From Apoderus coryli (lineage: Eukaryota; Arthropoda; Insecta; Coleoptera; Attelabidae), in NCBI GenBank assembly GCA_911728435.2, contig OU452213.1, positions 1,591,834 through 1,655,833 of the forward strand: 64,000 nucleotides of DNA, written 5' to 3'. Below the pieces are notes generated by a model. The model had not been told where the DNA came from. It worked only from the letters and a program-made list of their open reading frames with translations, and did not search any database. This document shows positions 23,301 through 35,300 of the stretch, one piece after another. Numbering within the stretch: position 1 is the first letter of the stretch; each line of letters begins with the position of its first letter. Position numbers and translations under genes: made by a program.

Positions 23301-26300
23301 CATCTAACGTTTTTTTTTCAACTAGTGCTTATTTCGTGAAAGGTAACACTTAGCTCATGTCTGATTTGACAGAAAATTAGTTGACAATCTAAAAAAATTT
23401 CGTCTGCGGCGCCATTTTCTTCATACCCATTTTTTACTTAGTGTCTACCTAATAAAATTACCCACGAGCCGCCACTGTGCAATGGATGCTTAGTTGCTAA
23501 AACCCTTTGAAGTCAAAGCCTGATTTTTCTTCTTACCTTTTTCTGTAACACTATTGATAAACATTTTTTGAATTTTTGCTCCTCATCAAGAAAAGATTCG
23601 TCCATGACACGATTGGAGACTGTAACTTCAATTTGTCTTTGCATCTGCAACCGAAAGAAGATACCTAATTAAATTACAGACAGTGGCGTACATTTTTTTT
23701 TGTCAATATTTTTTTTAAGCTCCCTATTTCTAGCAACAAACAGGGTGTTCTATATATGAAATATATTGAGAAAAACTGAACGCCATTTTGACATAATAAC
23801 TAAACAACATTAAAATTTACTCTCTATAAAGATCACTTTAGATGTAATGGCAGCCATATCAGTGACATAAAAAACTCCGTTTATAATAGCTCTATTATAT
23901 CCATACACCCCATATATAATACGGCTCAAAAAAGGTCTATTTTTTAACAATACAATATTAACTCTATAGGGTATATAGGAAACAAGCATATGATTGACTT
24001 TTTCAAAAGCGCTAATCCAATAAATAAAATGGGGTGTTGGTTTATTTTTTATATTCTCGTGTAGCCCTATATACGAGTCTAAGCTAATATTCTAACAATA
24101 GACCGTTATAATCTGATTCAATTTTTATTTTTTCACGCCCTTAAAAAACGTAACAGAATAATATAATAATGCGCGTATCATCGGGTGGCTAGTAGACCGT
24201 AAATTTGACATGAATAGGTCCTATTTTAAATGGTTTCTATAGGGTGTACCAAGTGGTTGGAAAATAGAGCTATCGCAGTAAACACATACGTTTATTTAAC
24301 GTTTATCATTACAAAACACCTTTCCAGAAAAAGGTACATTAAATTCGTACGTGTCGCGCTTTTTGACGTTACAGAACACGAATAACGAAACGTTAGTTAA
24401 ATACTTTAAAAAAACGTTTATTGAACGTATTTATGTATACGTGAAATCAAACGTTTCTAAAATACGTTAATAATACGATTACGAAAACGTTAATTATTAG
24501 CATACATGCATTTGTCGTTTTTTAAAAGCTAATAGTTAACGTTTTTTCAGTATTTTATAATTAAAATACTTAAAAAACGTCATTTGGACGTTTTCATTGT
24601 CGCCTCTAAAAATTATGCGCTTCTAATGAACATTTTCTAACGTTATTTTAGCTATAAATATCGGTTTATTATAAATTACATGAAGAACGTTTTATAAACG
24701 TTTTTAATTTTGACAACGTTTGACACGCGTTTAAAAAACACCTAAAACAAACGTTTTTATTTTATGGTTTATTTATAATACATAAACAACGTTACTTAAA
24801 CATAATAAATGCACGTAGTTGTATTTAAATAAGAAAAACACATTTAAACTGAACGGTGTAAAATTAAACTTAAATAAAACCGTCACTTTTCTAACGTAAG
24901 ACCAATTATCAACGACTGACACGTTGAATCAACGTTTAATTTACGAATAATATGTGTTTACTGGGATGGGGACATTTAATAACAGTGTGTAGGTATATTA
25001 AGATTCTATCTGTAAAAATATAACAGCAAACCTTGTCGTAATGAAAATAATATTTAAATTAAAATAATTATCTAGTATCTGTAGCTTCTTAATGTTCATT
25101 TAATGAGTGTTTAATTTTTTCCTCAAACGTGAAAATTAACTATAATTTTTTCAACTAGAACCATAACAATAACAAAAAAAAAATGGACAACACAATACAT
25201 TAATATATATATATAAACAATAAAATGTTTAAAAAATCATAAAATTACAATAATAAAAGCTAACCTGTTGTACAATAGCATGAGTATAATATATAATTAT
25301 CCATAATTATTTAGCAACTTTTTAGTGTATATAGGAAAAAAAGAATAATAGTGAGAGGAAGGTGTTTTTAAAAACGACTTAAGTATCTTTTGGTTCACTA
25401 ATTGCTATATAAATACCAACTATAAACCAACTGTATTATTAGTCGAGTTTATAACGCTCTGTTGCAGCTGATAGTTTAGACATTTAAATTGTACTTAATA
25501 CATTATTAGCTAAACGTAAATGTAAAACTTGATGCAGGCAAGATCACTATACTAATTAAATATGAATACTAACAATAATAATAATAATTGGGCTTTATTG
25601 CATTATTTCAAAAAACACAATTGGCGAAGTTGAGACTAGGTCTCCTAGCTTAACCTGACTATTCTACAACATTTATATTAAGTAGCAAATGTGAAAAAAA
25701 AAACAAAACTAAATAAATACAATTCCAACCTATAACACTGCAGTAATTACATAATATATAGAAATACAACATAATATAACACACAAATCAAGTACCAAGT
25801 TAATCACACAAATTCCAATAGTTTTACTTTCAAAAACTTACTGAACATACATGGGCGTAACAATTTAGACTCCTCAGGAATTCTATTATACATGCAGGAA
25901 ACCGTGTATGAGAATGACCGTTCAAACATTGCACTTCTGTGTCGTGGCATGGTTATTACTAACTTATGCCTTAGATCCAGGTGGTGCTGATCATGACGAA
26001 ACTTAATTTTTTGATATAGATATCTGGGCAATTTCAAGACTATGACCTTGTTAAACAAGACATACATTTGATATATTCTGCGTTCCTTCATCGTGAACCA
26101 TCCAATTTCACGCAACTTCGCAGATACTCCTCTTTCAAACTTGCGAATTCCGGCTATTAACCTCACACAACAGTTTTGAATTTGCTGTATACGTTTTTCA
26201 TCAGTACTTAGTAAACAAGGTGTATAAACGGCACTACAATAATTAAAATGTGACAAAACTAAAGAATCACACAGCATTTTCCTCATCTCCTCACTAAGCA

Positions 26301-29300
26301 CGTCGCGTTGACTATAAATTAATCTCAAACTCATAAAGGCCTTTTGCACACAGCTACTGACATGTCTCGTAAATCGTAGTTCAGTGTCTAACACCAATCC
26401 AAGACTTTTTGCATATCTAACAAAAGAAATCCGGCCACCTGCCATACTTGGTGTTAACTGATTTTCGATAATCGTGCGCAAATGCGGTTTACAAAATAGC
26501 ATAGCCTTAGATTTTTCCGGATTTATTGTCAGACAGTGACCCACCGATACTTCCTTCAAACTTTTTAGGTCATCATTAAGTTGTTTGTTTGAATTTTCCA
26601 TATTATTGATATCAAAAGTCATATACAATTGTGTATCATCAGCATAATAATGAGAGGAACTATACATCAACGACTTAGATAATTGCGACGTGTATAAAGT
26701 GAAGAATATAGGGCCAAGTATAGAGCCTTGTGGAACACCCCCGTCAACCGATACGCGACTCGAGAAAACACCATTTAAGGAAACCCTTTGTGTTCTATTA
26801 TATAAGTAAGAAGAAATAAGACTACACGCTTCTGCTTGAAAACCTAAATACTGAAGTATTGCCATTAAAACATTATGATTTAAGCGGTCAAATGCTTTAG
26901 AATAATCAAGTAATATCAAAATCACACTTTTATCATTATCGAGAGCACTAAAGACGTCATCCGTAATTTTTAGCATTGCAGTCGCACAACTGTGCATTAC
27001 TATGTACATGTAGATGATACGTGTTTACATGTGTCAACTGTTGTGTATCCTATTGCGCTTAAATGCAGGCTGATATTTGTAGATGGGCGACGACTATGGT
27101 ACTCTGACGAGCTCATAACAAGAGCGAAGCGAATTCGTCAGTATCTGTGGACCCATGCCTCGGTCTGGTTCTATTGAATTAGACTGGGGCCCTGCTAAAT
27201 TAAACAAAATTCCTTGTGTAGCTAAAACCAGCATTTTAGTCCGCTTTGCCACTAAATTATTTTTCATTTATTATATTTACGGACATGAAATCCTTTTAAC
27301 TAACAATATTCTTTTAATTATTATTAAAAAATTCATAATTCTTAAACTTATCCGAAATATTCAATGATTCTTCATTGATTTAATAGAGCATAACCTAAAA
27401 TATTAACCATAACACAATTAAAGCACATTGGCGTTCGAAATTAGTGTAAAAAAGGGGTCAAAATTTAAAGAAAAATAAAAAGGTAAATGACAAAAAAAAT
27501 CACAGAAATATTACTTTTACACTAAGTGTGATATGGAGAGATAGTCGTGCCTCGCGGACAACAGTTTATTTTGTCTTGATTATTTATATTTATGTAGGTA
27601 CTTCCAATCATCATTGTGGAGATGGTGGAGACTGCTATTTCTTGAGTCGGTTTATGAGAATTTCTTTCAATGGACAAAAGGAAATACTTATAAAGGCATT
27701 ATATTTGACTCTGAAATAGTATTTCACGTTGTGTTGTTTTTCGACCTCCCTGTATAGTATTTTCAAATTTAGAGTATGGCAAAAGACTTTTCAAAACAAG
27801 GGCAACTTTTTATGAAGAGTGACTTTTTGTCAAAAACTGAAATTTGTAGTCCATTTGAAACGAAAAAGTTGTGGACATTTTGGAGAAAAGTTAATAATCT
27901 TGAAGGGTTAGTTGTCTGGTGTAGCACTTATTTAAAACATCTTATATTCATAGTTAATGAGGCGCGCAATGTTATGATTACTCTCTCCTATTAAATATAG
28001 GTATAATAATTATATAAACGATGTATATAATAAATATTTTTTCATAATATTATAAGTATAATGGAATTGAAACACGCAAACGACAAACGATACCTAATTA
28101 AGCTAACCTAAATTATTCTCATAATAATTATTAATGTAACTGAATTTAAACAATTTGGTTTTATATTATTACCTACTATTATTATTGTTTTTATTTTATA
28201 ATCATTGATAATTTTTAATTTTAACTACACTGCGTTTATTAATATTTTACCGGTTTAATAATTAAATATACGCAAGTTAATATTGTTCAGGTTACCCTTC
28301 TGAAGACAGTTGTTGAACAACATGTTGATAAGAAATGCCTAACAGCAGCTGTTAATTTTAATTTAAACAATCCAAACAAGCTTAGGAAAACTCACTTGAC
28401 ACATAGATGGCGATACTAGAAGAGAGACTACATAATTTGGCAAATCCCAGTCGATAACTGACAAAGATTTACTAAGATCTACACTTTTATTCTACCGACA
28501 TAATTTACAAGCTCAGGGTAGGTCATCAAGTAAGCTTCTGCATATAGCCCTGTGGGAAGACTTTTGTGAACAAAGTTCTGCTCCCCTAACAACATTTTCT
28601 CCACCAGAAAACACGTTTTCTCCATCAGTATGGGCATAGGAACAAACGTGGTGAGTTTGGTGAAAATTGAGAAAAAAAAATTTTTTTGTCCAAATCTTAG
28701 AAAAAATCAAAAATCTCACTTTGGAAAATCATAAGAAAATTGGTGATCCACCTTCATTCCTAAGCTTTGGATATGTCCATCGGACATCTATTCCGAATCG
28801 ACCAGGGTATGTAGGGTGTCTCGATCGAGTCGACTAAGCCCAGGGTAGGTCATCAAGTGAAAGCCTACATCCCACCAAATATAGATCACCTTTGAAAAAT
28901 TATAAAAAAATTGGTGATCCACCCTCATTCCTGAGCTTTGGATATGTCCATTGGACATCTATTCCAAATCGACCAGGGTACGTAGGGTGTCTCGATCGAG
29001 TCTACTAAGCCCAGGGTAGGTCATCAAGTAAGGTTCTGCATATAGCCCTGTGGGAAGACTTTTGTGAACAAAGTTCTGCTCCCCTAACAACATTTTCTCC
29101 ACAAGGAAACACTTTTTCTCCATCAGTATGGGCATAGGAACAAACGTGGTGAGTTTGGTGAGAATTGAGAAAAAAAATTTTTTTGTCCAAATCTTAGAAA
29201 AAATCAATGTAAGTGTATGGAAAAATTTTCATTTTTGGTTTTGGTTTTGAAAAATGAATTTTCCTCAAACTTGGTACGATTATAGAGTTTGATGCGCTGA

Positions 29301-32300
29301 TTCCAAATATATATATAATGTTGTGGGTAGCATGAAAACCTTGAGCAATACGGACACTCAAACATAGGCAAAACCATAGATTTCTAGTAAAATCTCACTT
29401 TGGAAAATCATAAGAAAATTGGTGATCCACCTTCATTCCTGAGCTTTGGATATGTCCATTGGACATCTATTCCAAATCGACCAGGGTACGTAGGGTGTCT
29501 CGATCGAGTCTACTAAGCCCAGGGTAGGTCATCAAGTAAGGTTCTGCATATAGCCCTGTGGGAAGACTTTTGTGAGCAAAGTCCTGCTCCCCTAACAACA
29601 TTTTCTCCACAAGAAAACACTTTTTCTCCATCAGTATGGGCATAGGAACAAACGTGGTGAGTTTGGTGAAAATTGAGAAAAAAAATTTTTTCTTGTCCAA
29701 ATCTTAGAAAACTATTATTAACTATTATTATTGGTTTTATTACATACAGCGTGTCCCAAATGAAACGTCTTTATAAACTGCAAGAGTTACAAAAAAGGTG
29801 CATATTTTTGATCAAAAATATCTCCAGAGACTTTCAACATAGCTGGAGGAAGCAGTGGCGTGTTTATGATTCAGCTGTGGGGGATCTACTTACAATGCAA
29901 TTATAAACCTAACAACAATGTTTAGAAGTTTTCGAATACGAGGGTTGCCTTTTATATTTCGGGATCTGGCAACTGACAGCTCTATCGTAAAGTTGGACAT
30001 TTTTGAGGTTACATACGAGCGCTATTTGTGTTGTTTACAGTAACTTAAAAGATTAATAATAATTATAAATGACTTTATTGCAATAAAATTATTACAAAAG
30101 GCGTATGCCTCCTAACTTAACCTAATATTCATAATACATAACGCAATACAAATTTACCCCTATGCAAAAAATAAAAATATAAACAAGATACTATTAAACA
30201 AACAACAAATCATTGGCAGCATAACAAAAAACCATTCGACATTGCAGCCATTACCCCACTAGACCAAATTGGAGATAATGTTGCAATACGCAATTTAAAT
30301 TTTAACCCCATCTGGGAGCATGTTGTACATATGGGCCACATTGTAAGAGAAGCTCCTCTCAAACTGAGCCGTCTTGTGTTTGGGCGGCGTTATAATTGAT
30401 TTGTGTCTGAGATCCAAGTTGTGTACATCAAAACGAACCTTGATCTTCTGGTATAAGTATGGTGGTAGTTTTTGCGTGATTAGTTGATTATATAAATACT
30501 ATACATATGTAGTACCAACCGTTCTTTCATATTCAACCATCTTACTTCCCGCAACTTTGCTGAGACCCCTCTATCATATTTTCTTATCCCGCCTATGAGA
30601 CGCACACAACAGTTCTGTAGCATTTGTATACGTTTCTCATCAACAAGTAACTGTAGACCACATCACAAAAATTAAAATGTGACAGAACCAACGAGTCGCA
30701 CAGGACCTTCTTTAGTTTCGTATTTAGACGTTTTCTTTGAGCATATATTAATTTTAGACTTGAAACCGCCTTCCGAACACACTCTGTTATATACTTTGTA
30801 AACCTCAAATCTTTATCAAGTGAGAGTCCTAAATTCCTTGCATTACTTTCTAGTTTTATTTGTACATTATCAATTATGATATTTAACTGATTTTCGAGTC
30901 GCTCTCTAAGTTGAGGTTTACCAAACAGAACCGCCTGAGATTTATCAGGATTTATAGTCAAGCAATGGTCAACTGAAGCCTTTTTTAGATGCTCTATATC
31001 CGCATTAATTTTGTTATTAGATTCAGTGATTTTATCCGAAGCAAATGTGATATACAGCTGTGTATCGTCATCTCTGCAGACAAAATGGCAACATACTGAA
31101 ATTCCACATTATTTATGTACGTTGGTGGGTATTGTGAACAGTCTTTTATATGTAAATTTCAACAAATAGATACAAATTGGATGTATTTATTTTAAGTAAA
31201 ACGTTTTTCTCCGACACACCTTATTCTAACACAACTATACCTACACTGTGTCCAAGAAAAAATGGGATAGCATTGGAAAAAAATAGAAAAAAGTTAATTT
31301 CCAGCTTTGATATTATTCTCTGAAATCTTCGCCTTATGGTTGACAAAATATCCAATGATCTTGCGCTAATATGGGACCATCAGCGTCATATAAATACCTT
31401 TAAAGTCTTCTTCTTCATTTTTTTATTAAATTTCCAGTGTAACACTTACCTTAAAATCATAATTTTATTTTTAACGACAGCTTTGCGTGCGCGTTACTAA
31501 AAAATGTATATTCTTAAAAGATCATGTTGAAAAATTACACACATAAACCTTAATGCTCTGACAGCCTAATTCTTTAATGCTGTAAATCATTCTTTTCTCT
31601 TCACTTCGTTTCTGCTAGGATACACATTTCGTTTGTAATCTTATTAATTATTGACTTATTATCAATGTTGAAGGTTTTACCAGGAAGATGATGATGATGA
31701 TATCCATTGGAAAAGGTAGAGATCGCCCGTAATTTATTTTTCCTTTCATTTTTGTTATATTCTCTACCTTTTCCAATGGATATCATCCTACTATAATTTT
31801 ATTTTGCTCTCAAAAATTATCGACCCTGGTCTAATAGGAGTCTTCTTTACATTCACATCGGTCAAGGTCGTCATAATGAAGAAAGACATATCTATGAATG
31901 TAGCAGTGTGTGTAGTTTGTTTAGACGATTATAATAATACTTGGAACCTTTTTTTCAGGACCAGATATACCAGGATTCTTACTACAACCGTTCCGAAAAC
32001 CAAAACGAATACGAACAGCGTTCAGTCCCTCACAGCTACTTAAATTGGAACATGCGTTCGAGAAGAATCATTATGTCGTGGGAGCGGAACGTAAACAGTT
32101 GGCGCAGTCGCTCACACTCACGGAAACACAGGTAATTTTTTTATAAATAAATTTTGACAGAAAATTAATAAAAGCATAAAACCCCCTTTTCCGCAATTTA
32201 CGTCAATAGAAGTGGTCGTAGTTGGTCCTTATTGCAACCCAAAACTGAAGATCAATGAACATTTTGAATGCATACCTAACAAAAAAAAAAAAAAAAATTG

Positions 32301-35300
32301 AAAATACTCAATTCTTAAGTGGAGTTGCGTATTTATATGATGAAATAAAAGTCTAATCTCCACAAAATAAATTTAATAGAAATTTTAACTCTATCCAAAC
32401 ATGTTTTGTGAACACATGTAGATCAAAATTACCTTAAAATGAATAATTTTATGATTTATATTTATTTATATATTTTTATTTTTTTATGATTTAAAAATTA
32501 ACATTTTTTATATGTAATCGTACAACCACTTTAATAGAAATCAGAAAATAATAATAATTTTATATATTTGTATATTGCCGATGATTTCGTTTAGCAGATA
32601 TATCAAAATATTTGATTGGATATACCGCTGGGCTTCGCCAACGATAGTGCCAATGTATCGGATCACACATCGGTATTTATTACCATTAGTGTAGTTTCTA
32701 GTTATTGTTGTATTTATATTAAAAATATTACCATTTTATCCGATGAAAATGTACGATATCGATTGTTTAAATTTCAATAACAAACTCGATCGATAATGAC
32801 AAAACTTGCATAATAATTATTCGTGAATGCAAGCTTGCCAGACTTGGCCAAAAAAAGCCATAGTCAATAGGCGTTAAATATTCTTAGTTAGCTCTTGACT
32901 TCCAAATCTGGTGATTCACTATTCATCACATCATTAATATCTACGTTATTTCATAATATATTCATATTTATAATATTTCCGACAAAATTTTTGTTTAGTG
33001 GACGTAGGCAACCCGTTTTATCATATGTGTACTTTATTCTGCCTAAGATGTAAAGTATGTAATGCGCAATTTCTGACGTCTATTTTTCCACGATTTTTAA
33101 TGTAATGTTAAAACAAACATAGTTACGTGAGAAATTTCACGTTCCTTTTAAAAAAAATTTCAAGTGAGTGTTAGGTGAGATGCCACATCAGCCAATCTGA
33201 TCTGAGAAATTTGTGAGGAATTTCTTGCGAACGTGGTATACACATGCAAAGCATATGCGTAGGTCAAGGATTAAAAGTAGCATAATATGGCTCGACACAC
33301 AATACACATTGAGTTTGAAGTTATTTTCACTAAACTTGGCAACACGTTAGGCTGTTGGTTGACAGATGACGTCGAAGTTGTCTGCACTCTGCACAATAAC
33401 AATAGATCATGCAGATGTCCCGGGAGATTATTAACCTTTGATGTGTTTACATTTTCGTCCCGATTGGAAATAAGGATTTAAATAAATTAAAATTAAACAG
33501 GCATTTTACATTTTAGTCCCAGATGAGTAAGTACTAGTTTTACTTATCGTTTAATGTGTTACCGGCAATGTTTCGTTAGTGTTTGTGTGTTCAAAATGCG
33601 AAAATATCGTTCTAGAAGTTTGCAAAAACGAAGAAATTATCTACAATTTGGAGTATTCCAGATTGATTGTTATTGATCAAGTATTATAAGACAGCGCCGC
33701 TACAACTGGCTATCATAGTTTAATATTTCGTTAAATTTAAAATAAATCGGCATCAGCGAATATTAAAAAAGTGTGCATTTAGTGTATCTACTTCTCGGAA
33801 ATCTGTTGTGTTTTTAGTGTATTCAATAAGTATGCGAAAATATCGTTTTAGGAGTTTGTTGTTTGCAAAAACGAAGAAGTAGTGTACAATTCTGCAGTAG
33901 TAAAGATGGATTTATTTATCAGGTATTATAGTAATTATTTCAAAAATGTGCCGCGTTTTTCATGCTTTCCTGAGCATGTGGTTAAAATTTTTGTACTGAG
34001 TGATAGTTCACCCTGTATAAAAAGAAAGAAAAGATAGGATAGTATAACAATGTTAATTTTTAAATCATAAAAACAACAAAAACATTTTCCATAAAATGGT
34101 GAGTTGTTCATTTTAATGTAATTTTGATCTACATGTGTTCACAAAAAATATATATATTTCCAGACCTCAATAGAAATTTTCTGGAACAATATTTTGAGTT
34201 TCTCTTATTATTACCACTGAGGATGGAACTAGTATGAAGTTCCGAAACATGTTTGGATATAATTAAAATTTCTATTAAATTTATTTTGTGGAGATTAGAC
34301 TTTTATTTCATCATATAAAACAAAAAAAAAGTTTACCACAATCCGTCAAAAGGTAAAAAAGTTACAAGGGGATTTTTTTTTACGAACCTGGTACCAAACC
34401 GAAATTTATTTCTAGGATATACATTAAAGCTATTAATACATTTTTAACACCATAATCCTTTTACAAATAACAATACGTAATTTTATTGTAACCAACTAAG
34501 ATAACAGAGAAACTAGTTGGGTAAGTTAATTTACCAACGAAGTGTAACATTTGTTTAATTAATGAAAATTTATGAACTGTAATATTACACCCGGCTGAAA
34601 AAAAAAAAAGAGATTACCCAAATGGTAAAAAAGAAAAGATAAGCGAAACAACAGACTAAAAGTGCTGAATGTCTTAATTATATATTTTTTAATTATCAAG
34701 TAGGCAAATACAAAAGAAATCAACTTAATTAATTTTTTTAAATTCCAGACTAATTAAGCCATTAAATTGTTTTATTACATTCATTTTTTAAGAGTTAATA
34801 TACAGGGTTTTACAATAGGATGTTAACAACTTACAACATAAATAGGTGCAGGATTTTTTCGGGCTTTCCAACAGTCCAGGGAAGTTTTCAAAATTCCAGA
34901 CAGCATGATATTTTCAGGGTTTTTTTTTTATAAAAGTTTTAGAGGATCAAAGGCTGAACAACTTTGCCTTATAAAATTTTTTCTTAGCTCTGATACTTAA
35001 CGAGTTACAGCTGGCAAATGAATTCCGCTAGCCACAGAGGTGGTTTTGTAAAAAAATTTTTGTTTACGAAAAAATTACCCTTATAAAAGTTTTAGAGAAT
35101 CAAATGCTGAAAAACTTTGCCTTATAAAATTTTGTCTTAGCTCTGATACTTAACGAGTTACAGCTAGCAAATGACGACAATTCCGCTGGCCACCTCTGTG
35201 GTTTTGTAAAAAAAATTTTGTTTACGAAAAAATTACCCTTATAAAAGTTGTAGAGAATCAAATGCTGAAAAACTTTGCCTTATAAAATTTTTTCTTAGCT

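Larger units (their letters stand above)
19307..31958 (+). other. ems intron 2
   Basis: 12.65 kb containing two MITEs, a near-complete mariner copy, an AACGT-dense element, LINE fragments at 25.6-27.0 and 30.05-31.08 kb, a tandem block at 28.5-29.7 kb, and a 27-bp hairpin near its 3' end. Acceptor tttttttcag|ga. Confidence 0.9.

Noticed and set aside
27011..27400. Extension of the 25.8-kb LINE upstream of 27010
   Set aside because: No reverse-transcriptase or endonuclease motif is readable beyond 27010 in any minus-strand frame.
33287..33481. Small open frame inside the foldback element
   Set aside because: 64 codons with no recognisable domain, length expected by chance.
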